Positions 36,301 through 47,915 of a stretch of 64,000 nt of DNA are shown here, in pieces. Source of the stretch: Mercurialis annua (taxonomy: Eukaryota; Streptophyta; Magnoliopsida; Malpighiales; Euphorbiaceae); assembly GCF_937616625.2 (NCBI RefSeq), contig NC_065574.1, forward strand, positions 27,840,501 to 27,904,500, written 5' to 3'. The position numbers and the translations under genes were made by a program. Under the pieces are notes generated by a model that was not told where the DNA came from, searched no databases, and was given only the letters and a program-made list of their open reading frames with translations. Positions within the stretch are counted from its first letter, which is position 1. Each line of letters starts with the position of its first letter.

Positions 36301-38078
36301 TGGATTAGCTGTTCTATTTCTCTTTTAAGGTCCCAGCAACGATCTGTGTCATGGCCGTAACCTTCATGAAAACGACAATACTTGCTCTTGTCCCGTTCTT
36401 TGTCTGGGTCCATCCTTCTGGGGGTATTGAACAGCACTCGATTTTGTTTCATCCAGTTGAGTATATAGACTGGGGCTCGATTCAATGGCGTGAAATCGTA
36501 AGGTCTGCTCAGTCCTCCAAATCTCTGTGTCCGAGGTCTCTCTTCTTCCTTCTTTCCTCGGTACCTGGGGCTATCTTGCTTCGTTGTCTCCGACTGCTTT
36601 GTTAGGGTTCTTCTTGCTTCGTCTAGTTCCACATATTTGTGTGCTATCAGCATCAAGTCCTGGAAGGTCGTTGGCTTTTTCATCAGGATTTTGTCTCGGA
36701 GTTCTTCGAATCGGGTTCCCATCTTCATAGCCTCTATGGCTGTGTCGTGGTTGAGATTCTCGATCTGGACTGCCTCTTTATTGAATCTTTCGACGAAGTT
36801 CTTCAGTGTTTCTTGGTCTCCTTGTTTGCACTTTCGCAAGTCACTGGAATTTTTCTGCAAGGGAATGTTAGTCCGGAAACGTGCTTTGAATCCTGTGGCC
36901 AAATCAGAGAAGCAACCGATTGAGCCAGCTTTGAGGTGTGAGTACCACTTCTGTGCCGAACCCTGCAGCGTTGCTGGGAACACTCTACAGAGCATTGGGT
37001 CTGTCACGTCTTGTAGCATCATAATTGTTTTGAACTTAGAGATGTGGCTCTTCGGGTCTCCTGTTCCATCAAAAGAGTCAAATGTTGGTAATTTAAATCT
37101 CGAAGGGAACCGTACCAGTTGAATCTCAGATTTGAGGGGTGAGTCTTCGTCTTCCTTGTCTTCGTCTCCTCCCTTTCCTTCCTCTCGAAATTTTCTCATT
37201 GCGTTATTGATCTTTTCCTCGATGTCTATTTGCTCCTCTGCTCCTCTTCTCCTGTTTGAGGAGTGGCTTTCTCTGTCTTTCTCTCCGGCCTTCTTCTTTT
37301 TCTGCGCTGATACGGCCTCCTTGGACCCGCGATCATCGTCAAGGTAGATCCGATTGCTCTTTGTTTTCTCTGCGCCTGCCTCCTTTTCTTTGTTCCCCAA
37401 TTCTCCTTCCCTGTTCTGTGGACGGGCATCCGCCTTATCTTTGTCTGCGTCTTTTCGCTGAGGCACTGGTTCAGATCGCCCTCTCCTCGCTCCTTCTCTC
37501 GCTCCTCTACCTTGCGTCTGGGCTTCGAGTCTGCGTCTCTCCACTGGGATCGTAGGTTGTGCTTCCTTCCCTGCATGTCGTTCTGCTGACTGGTTGGCCA
37601 GTCCCACCAAGTAATCCTGAAAATCATTAACACTTTTCATTACTGCTTCATGGTACAATGGAGGCAATGGTACGCCTTGCGGTACATATGGCGGAACAGT
37701 CGTAGTTGATGTCACCGTCCCTTCTGTGTCTAACGACGGGAACGGAATCGGTTGGACTGGTCTTTGGTATCCTTGGTAACTGGGATAACTCCAAGGAGGA
37801 TATCCTGGGTACCATCCTGATTGCGGATACGATAGAGGTGCTTGATACTGGGGGGTGTAATAACCCCAGGGGGACTGCGTCTGTCCCGGAATCCCCCTTC
37901 TCAGGGGCGGTGGAGTAATGTCGTACGGTACTCCTGTTGTTGGGGGAGTGAGGTTGACTCCTGGTGCAATTCTTCCTCCGGTGCTAGCTATAGGGGGAAG
38001 AATTGGGCCGCTGCTTATGGGAAGAGCTCCCGTTGTTACCACCACTCCTGGTGGCGGTGGTTCTTCCTCGTTATTCAT
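32257..38078 (-). CDS. gag-pol: Gag-Pol polyprotein (two exons)
   Basis: Exon 1 is 38078-33004 and exon 2 is 32941-32257; joined, 5,760 bp encode about 1,919 residues. The order is: proline- and charge-rich N-terminus; gag capsid (about 320-490); Cys/His knuckle-like C568-H571-H576-C581; protease with D-E-G-S at 701; RT with D1008 and YVDD at 1070-1073; RNase H (about 1195-1335); a second, archaeal-type RNase H (about 1345-1475); and integrase (about 1570-1919). It supplies the particle, proteolysis, cDNA synthesis and integration. The start is the first ATG downstream of the primer binding site, in GAGAGAATGAAT. Apart from the intron no stop or frameshift interrupts it, so it looks functional. 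Gag and Pol share one frame, so no frameshift separates them. Confidence 0.92.
32942..33003 (-). other. Intron within integrase (62 bp)
   Basis: On the minus strand it starts GTAAAACTTC and ends CGTAACAG, preceded by AGCAG and followed by GTTTGG. It is about 27% G+C, clearly more AT-rich than the flanking code, and contains TACTAAC, a perfect branch-site match, though only about 10 nt from the acceptor. Its removal shifts frame by two and rebuilds an arginine codon followed by F-G, the conserved R-F-G before the second catalytic aspartate. Unspliced, translation ends at 33000. Confidence 0.82.
33654..34046 (-). other. Second, archaeal-type RNase H
   Basis: Residues about 1345-1475. All four acidic residues of the D-E-D-D site are visible: V-D-G-A-S (D1352), N-N-V-A-E-Y-E (E1392), H-S-D-S-Q (D1414) and T-R-A-D-A-L-A (D1468). 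It probably replaces the degenerate first RNase H in removing the RNA template. Its presence between RNase H and integrase is the main evidence for Tat affiliation. Confidence 0.87.
34074..34496 (-). other. First RNase H (gypsy type, degenerate)
   Basis: Residues about 1195-1335, following RT directly. The usual first acidic residue is replaced: the strand reads Y-L-Y-L-S-V-G where active gypsy RNases H have an aspartate. The N-Y-P-T-I-D-K block and A-D-F-V-A-E end are kept. Loss of the catalytic residue here, with a second RNase H behind, is typical of Tat elements. Confidence 0.75.
34749..35291 (-). other. Reverse transcriptase domain
   Basis: Residues about 930-1110. It contains W-R-type fingers (K-Y-R-M-C-V-D-F-T-D-L-N-K), S-F-V-D-A-A-Q-G-Y with D1008, M-P-F-G-L-K-N-A-G-A-T-Y-Q and the catalytic Y-V-D-D. 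All three metal-binding aspartates are present. It copies the element RNA to cDNA from the tRNA primer. Confidence 0.93.
35709..36011 (-). other. Aspartic protease domain
   Basis: Residues about 690-790. The active-site motif is I-D-E-G-S-S-V-N at 700-707, where related plant elements have D-x-G-S-S. G-I-F-G-R near 777-781 fits the second conserved motif of the family. It cleaves the polyprotein. The glutamate after the catalytic aspartate is unusual but within the variation of Tat-type elements. Confidence 0.8.
36609..37121 (-). other. Gag capsid domain
   Basis: Residues about 320-490, the retrotransposon gag family pattern: F-P-S-R-F-K-L-P near the start, F-D-G-T-G-D-P, then A-Q-K-W-Y and a helical stretch with E-T-L-K-N-F-V-E-R-F. 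It forms the virus-like particle shell in the cytoplasm. A short part of this region (36752-36779) was used as template for the left-end filler. The Cys/His cluster lies about 80 residues downstream and is not a canonical CCHC. Confidence 0.85.
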
Positions 38079-38136
38079 TCTCTCGGCAAGAAACCAGAAT
38101 TAAGAATTTTTAAGTACGTAGAAAACGAACTGATCG

Positions 38137-38154
38137 TTCCCACAGACGGCGCCA
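38137..38154 (-). promoter_or_regulatory. Primer binding site
   Basis: Minus strand TGGCGCCGTCTGTGGGAA, five bases inside the end of the 5' LTR. It opens with TGG, as primer sites do (complement of tRNA CCA). The first nine bases match the complement of plant tRNA-Asp as I recall it; the rest diverges, so the tRNA assignment is tentative. Confidence 0.75.
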
Positions 38155-38159
38155 AATAA

Positions 38160-38569
38160 TGGTTCTTGAACTGCCGGTCTGAGTTTGATCCAACCTACAA
38201 AAGAAAATAGGTTAGAAGGATTCGAGCCGGTGTTGGCTCGAATACCCTCCGATGCCTAAGTCAGATAGTTTGGAGTAGTGTTGAGAGTGAATATGAGTGA
38301 AATTAGGTTTACCTGACTTAGGGCTTGGTTTATATACACCATAGTCATTGTGATGTATTAGGAGTCTTCTCCTTTATTCTGATCTCATCTTCTAGATATG
38401 ATGAGACGTTCTTCGTCCTTATCCCTGATCTTCAGGGAAGCTTGACTTATCCGAGCTATTAGTTAGTTATCGTTAAGTACTGGGTCAAGGACCTGTGACT
38501 GGTCCTATCCGTTCTGGATCTGCGTCATGCCACTGTCTTCTGGTACTGTTTCGGGTGTGATATCCATCA
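38160..38569 (-). mobile_element. 5' LTR of the retrotransposon
   Basis: 410 bp with TG...CA ends, beginning TGATGGATATCAC and ending AAGAACCA on the minus strand. It is the only LTR here with both termini intact. It is followed on the plus strand by TTTAT and then forward satellite. It drives gag-pol. Confidence 0.95.
38329..38336 (-). promoter_or_regulatory. TATA box of the 5' LTR promoter
   Basis: Reads TATATAAA on the minus strand within GTGTATATAAACC. It lies about 235 bp into the LTR, with about 170 bp left before the primer site, a suitable place for the retrotransposon promoter. Confidence 0.65.
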
Positions 38570-38574
38570 TTTAT
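38570..38574. other. Presumed target-site duplication (right copy)
   Basis: TTTAT follows the LTR directly and continues as CCTTTTTAGCG, so satellite sense is restored at once (compare CGTTTATCCTTTTTAGCG near 40799). The partner at the left has been lost: only CCAAACGTT remains there before the filler. An alternative TTTAT at 29029-29033 lies 73 bp away from the left LTR and is more likely a satellite variant. Confidence 0.5.
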
Positions 38575-41500
38575 CCTTTTTAGCGATTTATGCAAACGTA
38601 TAGAAACGTTACGAAACAAATCCAAACGTTTCTCCTTTTTGACAGTTTAAGCCAAACGTTTACAAACGTTACAAAATAAATCCAAACGTTTCCCCTTTTT
38701 AGCGATTTAAGCCAAACGTTTACAAACGTTACGAAACAAATCCAAACAATTCACCTTTTTTGCAATTTATGCCAAACATTTACAAACGTTACAAAACAAA
38801 TCCAAAACGTTTCACCTTTTTAGAAATTTGAGCTAAACGTTTACAAACGTTCCAAAACAAATCCAAACGTTTCACCTTTTTAGCGATTTAAGCCAAACGT
38901 TTACAAAGGTTACAAAACAAATCCAAACATTTCCCCTTTTTAGTAAATTAATCCAAACTTTTCACCTTTTAAGCGATTTAAGCTAAGCATTTACAAACTT
39001 TACAAAAATAATCCAAATATTTCACCTTTTTAGCGATTTAAGCCAAACATTTACAAAACAAATCCAAACGTTTCCCATTTTTAGCGATTTAAGCCAAACG
39101 TTTACAAACGTTACATAACAAATCAAAATGTTTCACCTTTTTAGCAATTTGAGCCAAACGTTTACAAACGTTACGAAACAAATCCAAGCATTGTAAACGT
39201 TACGAAACAAAACCAAATGTTTCACCTCTTTAGAGATTTAAGCCAAACGTTTACAAACTTTGCAAAACAAATCCAAACGTTTCCCCTTTTAAGCGATTTA
39301 AGCCAAACGTTTAAAAACGTTTCAAAACAAATCCAAACGTTTTCTGTTTTTAGCGATTTAAGCCAAACGTTTACAAACACTACAAAACAAATCCAAACGT
39401 TTCACCTTTATAGCTATTTAAACCAAACGTGTACAAACGTTACGAAACCAAACCAAACATTTAAAACGTTACGAAACAAATCCAAATGTTTAACCTTTTT
39501 AGCAATTTAAACTAAACATTTACAAACGTAACCAAACAAACCCAAATGTTTCACCTTTTTAGCGATTTAAGCCAAACGTTTACAAACGTTTCAAAACAAA
39601 TCCAAAACGTTTCGCCTTTTTAGCAATTTAAGCCAAACGTATAGAAACGTTACGAAACAAATCCAAACGTTTCCCCTTTATAGCAATTTGAGCCAAAAGT
39701 TTACGAATGTTACGAAAAAAATCCAAACGTTTCACCTATTTAGCGATATAAGCCAAACGTTTACAAACATTACGAAACAAATCTAAACGTTTTGCTTTTT
39801 TAGCGATTTAAGCCAAACGTTTACAAACATTACAAAACAAATCCAAATATTTCACCTTTTTAGCGATTTAAGATAAACGTTTACAAACATTAAAAAACAA
39901 ATCCAAACGATTCACCTGTTTAGCGATTCAAACCAAATGTTTACAAACGTTACAAAACAAATCCAAACGTTTTACCTTTTTAGCGATTTAAGCCAAACTT
40001 ATACAAACGTTATAAAACAAAACCGAAACAAATACAAACGTTTCACTTTTTTAGCGATTTAAGCCAAACGTTTACAAAACATATCCAAACGTTTCACCTT
40101 TCTAGCGATTGAAGCCAAAAGTTTACAAACGTTACGAAACAAAACCAAATGTTTCACCTTTTTAGCGATTTAATCCAAACGTTTCAACTCTTTAGCGATT
40201 TAAGTCAAACGTTACAAAACAAAACCAAACGTTTACAAACGTTACAAAACAAATACAAATGTTTCACCTTTTTAGCGATTTAAGCCAATTATTTCACCTT
40301 TTTAGTGATTTAATCCAAACATTAACAAACGTTGCAAAACAAATCCAAACGTTTCGCCTTTTCAGTAGTCTAAGCCAAACATTTACAAACGTTACAAAAC
40401 AAAACCAAACGTTTCCCCTTTTTAGCGATTTAAGCCAAACGTTTAAAAATGTTACGGAACAAATCCAAACATTTCTCCTTTATAGCAATTTAAGCCAAAC
40501 GTTTACAAACGTTACAAAACAAATCCAAACGCTTCACCTTTTTAGCAATTTAAGCCAAACGTTTTTAAACGTTACGAAACAAATCCAAACGTTTCACCTT
40601 TTAGCAGTTTGAGCCAAACGTATACAAATGTTACGAAACAAATCCAAACGTTTCACCTTTTTAGCGATTTATGCCAAATGTTTACAAATGTTATGAAACA
40701 AATCCAAACGTTTCACCTTTTTAGCGATTTATGCCAAATGTTTACAAATGTTACGAAACAAATCCAAACGTTTCACCTTTTTAGCAAATTACTCCAAACG
40801 TTTATCCTTTTTAGCGATTTATGCCAAACGTTTAGAAACGTTACGAAACAAATCCAAACATTTCGCCTTTTTAGTAGTTTAAGCCAAACGTCTGCAAACG
40901 TTACAAAACAAATCCAAACGTTTCACATTTTTAGCGATTTAAGCCAAACGTTTACAAACGTTAAGAAACAAATCCAAAAAATTCACCTTTTTAGCGATTT
41001 AAGCCAAACGTTTACAAATGTTACAAAACAAATCCAAAACGTTTCCCCTTTTTAGCAATGTAAGCCAAACGTATACAAACGTTACGAAACAAATCCAAAC
41101 GTTTCTCCTTTTTAGCAATTTGAGCCAAACGTTTACTAACGTTACAAAACAAATCCAAATGTTTCCCCGTTTTTGCGATTTCAGCCAAACGTTTACAAAC
41201 GTTACGAAACAAATCCAAACGTTTCACCTTTTTTGCAATTTAATCCAAATGTTTCACCTTTTTTTTCGATTTAAGCTAAGCTCTTACAAACATTACGAAT
41301 ATAATCACAACTTTTCACCTTTTTAGCGATGTAAGCCAAACGTTCACAAAACAAATCCAAACGTTTCCCCTTTTTAGCGATTTAAGCCAAACGTTTACAA
41401 ACACTTCAAAATAAATCCAAATGTTTCCCCTGTTTAGCAATTCGAGCAAAACGTTTCCCCTTTCTAGCGATTTACAAACGTTAGAAACAAATCCAAGCGT

Positions 41501-44500
41501 TGTAAACATTACGAAACAAAACCAATCGTTTCACCTTTTAGAGATTTAAGCCAAACATTTACAAATGTTACAAAACAAATCCAAACATTTCACCTATTTA
41601 GCGATTTAAGCCAAACGTGTAAAAACGTTATGAAACAATTACAAATGTTTCCCATTTCATGCGATTTAAGCCAAACGTCTACAAAACAGATCCAAACGTT
41701 TCCCCTTTTTAGCGATTTAATCCAAACGTGTACAAACGTTATGAAACAAAACCAAACGTTTAAAACGTTAAATGTTTAAAATGTTATGAAACAAAACCGA
41801 ACGTTTACAAAAGTAACCAAACAAACCCAAATGTTTCATCTTTTTAGTGATTTAAGCCAAACGTTTACAAACGTTACAAAACAAAACCAAATGTTTCGCC
41901 TTTTTAGCGATTGAAGCCAAACGTTTAAGCCAAACGTTTACAAACGTTACGAAACAAATCCAATCGTTTCACGTCTTTAGCAATTTTAGCCAAACGTTTA
42001 CAAATTATACAAAAAAAATCCAAATGTTTCACCTTTTTAGGGATTTAAGCCAAACGTTTACAAACATTACGAAACAAACCAAATGTTTCTCTTTTTTAAC
42101 GATTTAAGCCAAACTTTTACAAACGTTACAAAACAAATTCAAATATTTCACCTTTTTCGCGATTTCAGCCAAACGTTTACAAACATTACAAAACAAATCT
42201 AAATGTTTCATGTTTTTAGTGATATAAGCCAAACCTTTACAAACGTTACAAAACAAATTCAAATGTTTCACCTTTTTAGCTATTTAAGCTAAACGTATAC
42301 AAACGTTACAAAACGAAACCGAAACAAATACTATCGTTTAACTTTTTTAGCGATTTAAGCCAAACATTTACAAACGATACAAAACATATCCAAACGTTCG
42401 ACCTTTTTAGTGATTGAAACCAAAAGTTTACAAACGTTACTGAAAAAACCAAACTTTTCACCTTTTTAGCGATTTAATGCAAACGTTGCACCTTTTTAGC
42501 TATTTAAGCCAAACGTTTACAATAGTTACAAAACAAAACCAAACGTTACAAAACAAATCTAAACGTTTCGCCTTTTTAGCGATTTAAGCTCAGCGTTTAC
42601 AAACATTACGAAAATAATTCAAACGTTTCACCTTTTTAGCGATTTAAGCCAAACGTTTACAAAATAAATCCAAACATTTCCCCTTTTTAGAGATTTAAGC
42701 CAAACGTTTACGAACGTTACAAAACAAATACAAACGTTTCACCTTTTTAGCAATTTGAGCCAAACGTTTACAAACGTTACGAAACAAATCCAAGCGTTGT
42801 AAACGTTACGAAACAAAACCAAACGTTTCACCTTTTTAGCGATTTAAGACAAACGTTGCAAAACAAATCCAAAATGTTTCACCTTTTTAGCGATTTAAGC
42901 CAAACGTTTCCCCTTTTTAGCGATTTAAGCCAAACGTTTACAAACACTATAAAACAAATCCAAACGTTTCATCTTTTTAGCGATTTAAGCCAAACATTTA
43001 CAAACGTTACGAAACAAAACCAAACGCTTAAAACGTTACAAAAAAATTCAAATGTTTCACCTCTTCAGCAATTTAAACCAAACGTTTACAAACGTTACCA
43101 AACGAATCCAAACGTTTCACCTTTTTCGCGATTGAAGCATAACGTTTAAGCCAAACGTTTACAAACGTTACGAAACAAATCCAAATATTTTGCATTTTTA
43201 GCAATTTGTGCCAAACGTTTACAATGTTATGAAACAAATCCAAACGTTTCCCCTTTTTAGAAATTTGAGCCAAACATTTACAAACATTAAGAAACAAATC
43301 AAAACATTTCGCTTTTTTAGCGATTTAAGCCGAACGTTTACAAACGTTAAAAAACATATCCAAATATTTCACCTTTTTAGCGATTTAAGACAAACGTTTA
43401 CAAACATTATAAAACAAATCCAAACGTTTCTCCTTTTTAGCGAAAGAAGCCAAACGTTTACAAACTTTACTAAACAAATCCAAACGTTTCACCTTTTTAG
43501 CGATTTAAGCCAAATGTATACAAACGTTACAAAATGAAACAAAAACAAATACAAATGTTTCACTTTTTTAGCGATTTAAGCCAAACTTTTACAAACGTTA
43601 CAGAAAATATCCAAACGGTTCACCTTTTTAGCGATTGAAGCTAAACGTTTACAAACATTACGAAACAAAACCAAACATTTCACCTTTTCACCGATTTAAT
43701 CCAAACGTTTCACCTTTTTAGCGATAAGCCAAACGTTTACAAACATTACAAAACAAAACCAAACGTTTACAAATGTTACAAAACAAATACAAACGATTCA
43801 CCTTTTTAGCGGTTTAAGCCAACTGTTTCACCTTTTTAGTGATTTAAGCCAAACGTTAACAAACGTTACAAAACAAATCCAAACGTTTCGCCTTTTTAGC
43901 AGTCGAAGCCAAACGTTTACAAAACAAATCCGAATGTTTCCCCTTTTTAGTGATTTAAGCCAAACATTCACAAACGTCATGAAACAAATCCAAACGTTTC
44001 CCCTTTTTAGCAATTAAAGCCAAACGTTTACAAACGTTACAAAACAATTCCAAATGGTTCACCTTTTTAGCAAGCTATGCCAAACGTTTACAAACGTTAC
44101 GAAACAAATCCAAATGTTTCACCTTTTTAGCAAATTCAGACAAACATTTATAAACGTTACAAAATAAATCCAACTGTTTCACCTTTTTAGCGATTTAAGC
44201 GAAACGTTTACAAATGTTACGAAACAAATCCAAACGTTTCTCCTTTTTAGCAAATTAATCCAAACAGTTATCTTTTTTAGCAATTTAAACCAAACGTTTA
44301 GAAATGTTACGAAACAAATCCAAACGTTTCACCTTTTTAGCAATATAAGCCAAACGTTTACAAACGCTACAAAACATATCCAAACATTTCACTTTTTTAG
44401 CGATTTAAGCCAAACATTTACAAACGTTATGAGACAAAACCAAACGTGTCACCTTTTTAGCAATTTAAACCAAACATTACCAAACAAATTCAAATATTTC

Positions 44501-47500
44501 AACTTTTTAACGATTTAAGCCAAACGTTTACAAACGTTACACAACAAAACCAAATGTTTCACCTTTTAAGCAATTGAAGCCAAACGTTTAAGCCAAACGC
44601 TTACAAACTTTACGAGAAAAATACAAACGTTTAACCTTTTTAGCAATTTGAGCCAAACGTTTACGAACGTTACGAAACAAATCCAAAGGTATCACCTTTT
44701 TAGGGATTTAAGCCAAACTTTACAAACGTTTCAAAAAAAATTCAAACGTTTCACGTTTTTAACGATTTAAGCCAAACGTTTACAAACGTTACAAAATAAA
44801 TCCAAACGTTTCACCTTTTTAGCGATTTAAGCCAAACGTTTACAAACGTTACAAAACAAATCCAAACGTTTCACCTTGTTAGCGATTTAAGCCAAACGTT
44901 TACGAATGTTACGAAACAAATCCAGTCGTTTCACCTTTTTAGCAATTTAAGCCAATCGTTTACAAACGTTACAAAACAAATCCAGACGTTTATAAACGTT
45001 ATGAAAAAAAACAAAACGATTAAAACATTACGAAAAAAATCCAAACATTTCATATTTTTAGCGATTTAAGCGAAACGTTTAGAAACATTACGAAACAAAT
45101 CTAAACTATTCACCTTTTTAGCGATTTAAGCCAAACGTTTACAAACGTTACCAAACAAATCCAAAACGTTTCATCTTTTTAGCAATTTAAGCCAAACGTT
45201 ACGAAACAAATCCAAACCTTTCACCTTTTTAGATATTTGAGCCAAACGTTTACAAATGTTGCGAAACAAATCCAAACGTTCACCCTTTTAGCAATTTAAA
45301 CCAAACGTTTACAAACGTTATGAAGCAAATACACACGTTTCACCTTTTTAGCAAATTAATCCGAACGTTACACCTTTTTAGCAATTTAAGCAAAGCGTTT
45401 ACAAACTTTACGAAAATAATCCAAACGTTTCGCCTATTTAGCAATTTAAGCCAAACGTTTACAAACGTTTCCAAAACAAATTCAAACGTTTCCCCTTTTT
45501 AGAGATTTAAGCCAAACGTTTACAAGCGTTTCAAAAAAAATCCAAACGCCTTTTAAGTAATTTGAGCCAAACGTTTGCAAACGTTACGAAACAAATACAA
45601 GCGTTGTAAACGTTACGAAACAAAACCAAACATTTCACCTTTTTAGCGATTTAAGCCAAACGTTTAAAAACGTTACAAAACAAATCCAAACGTTTCACCT
45701 TTTTAGCGATTTAGGCCAAACTTTTAAAAACGTAGCGAAACAAATCCTAACGTTATCCCTTTTTAGCGATTTAAGCTAAACCTTTACACACACTACAAAA
45801 CAAATCCAAACGTTTCGCCTTATTAGCGATTTATGCCAAACGTTTACAAACGTTACGAAAAAAACCAAACATTTAAAACGTTACGAAACAAATCCAAATG
45901 TTTCATTTTTTTAGAAATTTAAACCAAACGTTTACAAACGTAACGGAACGAATCCAAACGTTTCACCTTTTTAGCGATATAAGCAAAACGTTTATAAACG
46001 TTATAAAACAAAACCAAACGTTTCGCCTTTTTAGCGATTGAAGCCAAACGTTTAAGCCAAACGTTTCAAAATGTTACGAAACAAATCCAAACGTTTCACC
46101 TTTTTAGCAATTTGAGCCAAACGTTTACAAATGTTACGAAACAAATCCAAATGTTTCTCCTTTTTAGGGTTATAAGCTAAACGTTTACAAACATTACGAA
46201 ACAAATCCAAACGTTTCGCTTTTTAGCGATTTAAGGCAAATGTTTACAAACGTTACAAAACAAATCCAAATATTTTACCTTTTTAGTGATTTAAGCCAAA
46301 TGTTTACAAACATTACAAAACAAATCTAAACGTTTCACCTTTTTAGCGATTTAAGCCAAACGTTTACAAACGTTACAAAACAAATCCAAACGTTTCACTT
46401 TTCTAGCGATTTAAGTCAAACGTATACAAACGTTACAGAACATATCCAAACATTTAACCTTTTTAGCGATTGAAGCCAAACGTTTACAAACGTTACGAAA
46501 CAAAACCAAACGTTTCACATTTTTAGCGAATTAGTCCAAACGTTTCACCTTTTTAGCGATTTAAGCCAAACGTTTACAAACGTTACAAAACAAAACCAAA
46601 CGTTAAAAAACAAATCCAAATGTTTCACCTTTTTAGCGATTTAAGTTAACTGTTTCACCTTTTCAGTTATTTAAGCCAAACGTTTACAAACGTTACGAAA
46701 TAAATCCAAACGTTTCACCTTTTTCACAATATGAGCCAAACGTTTACAAACGTTTCTAAACAAATCCAAATGTTTCACCTTTTTTAGCGATTTAAGCCAA
46801 ACGTTTACAAACTTTACAAAACAAATCCACACGTATCACCTGTTTAGCAATTTAATCCAGACATTTCACCTTTTTGGCAATTTAAGCCAAACGTTTACAT
46901 ATGTTACAAATTAAATCCAAACGTTTCACTTTTTTAGCAATTTAAGCCAAACGTTTACAAACGTTACAAAACAAAACCAAACGTTAAAAAACAAATCCAA
47001 ATGTTTCACCTTTTTAGCGATTTAAGTTAACTGTTTCACCTTTTCAGTTATTTAAGCCAAACGTTTACAAACGTTACGAAATAAATCCAAACGTTTCACC
47101 TTTTTCGCAATATGAGCCAAACGTTTACAAACGTTTCTAAACAAATCCAAATGTTTCACCTTTTTTAGCGATTTAAGCCAAACGTGTACAAACTTTACAA
47201 AACAAATCCACACGTATCACCTGTTTAGCAATTTAATCCAGACATTTCACCTTTTTGGCAATTTAAGCCAAACGTTTACAAATGTTACAAATTAAATCCA
47301 AACGTTTCACTTTTTTAGCAATTTAAGCCAAACGTTTACAAACGTTATGAAACAAAACCAAACGTTTCACCTTTTTATTGATTTAAGCAAAACGTTTATG
47401 AACATTACGAAACAAATCCAAACATTTCACCTTTTTGGCGATTGAAGCCAAACGTTTACAAACTTTACGGAACAAAATCAAACGTTTCACCTTTTTAGCG

Positions 47501-47915
47501 ATTTAAGCCAAACATTTATAAACGTAATAAAACAAATCAAGCGTTTAAAACGTTACGAAACAAATCCAAACATTTCACTTTTTTGGCAAACAAAACCAAA
47601 CGTTTACAAACGTTACGAAACAAATCCGAAGGTTTCACTTTTTTAGCGATTTAAGCCAAACGTTTACAAAATTACAAAATAAATCCAAATGTTTCACCTT
47701 TTTAGCGATTGAAGCCAAACGTTTACAAACATTACGAACTAGATCCAAACGATTCACCTTTTTACCGATTTATGCCAAACGTTTACAAATATTCCAAACG
47801 TTTCCCCTTTTTGGCGATTTAAGCCAAACGTTTACAAACATTATGAAACAAAACAAATGTTTCACCTTTTTAGCGATTTAAGCCAAACGTTTACAAACGT
47901 TACGAAACAAATCCA
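38575..47915 (+). repeat. 60-bp satellite array, block 3 (forward)
   Basis: Same monomer as block 1, in forward orientation. It is more irregular than the ends of the window, without an obvious long higher-order unit, and I noticed no inverted cassettes. Some neighbouring monomers are near-identical (for example about 40670-40790), showing recent single-monomer duplication. No gene is seen. Confidence 0.93.
46560..47321 (+). repeat. Local 381-bp tandem duplication in the satellite
   Basis: The distinctive series with CGTTACAAAACAAAACCAAA at 46581 recurs at 46962, followed by the same GATTTAAGTTAACTGTTTCA and AAATTAAATCC variants. The offset is 381 bp, with very few differences. Confidence 0.8.

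Larger units (their letters stand above)
29106..38569 (-). mobile_element. Ty3/gypsy LTR retrotransposon, Tat-type (Ogre/Retand-like)
   Basis: About 9.46 kb, transcribed on the minus strand. The order is 5' LTR (38160-38569), primer binding site, gag-protease-RT-RNase H-second RNase H-integrase, antisense gene, polypurine tract, 3' LTR (29106-29512). Integrase after RNase H places it in Ty3/gypsy. The additional archaeal-type RNase H and the antisense gene with a plant transposon-type domain point to the Tat lineage. The LTRs are short (410 bp) and look identical by eye, implying a recent insertion. The right end is clean (TGATGG on the minus strand) and is followed by TTTAT; the left end lost three bases and carries filler. 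Confidence 0.93.

Noticed and set aside
30500..37633. Additional frames overlapping gag-pol and the antisense gene, such as plus-strand 35242-36042 and minus-strand 37226-37633
   Set aside because: They lie opposite or out of frame with clearly conserved domains, lack recognisable motifs, and are explained by the low stop density of the true genes.
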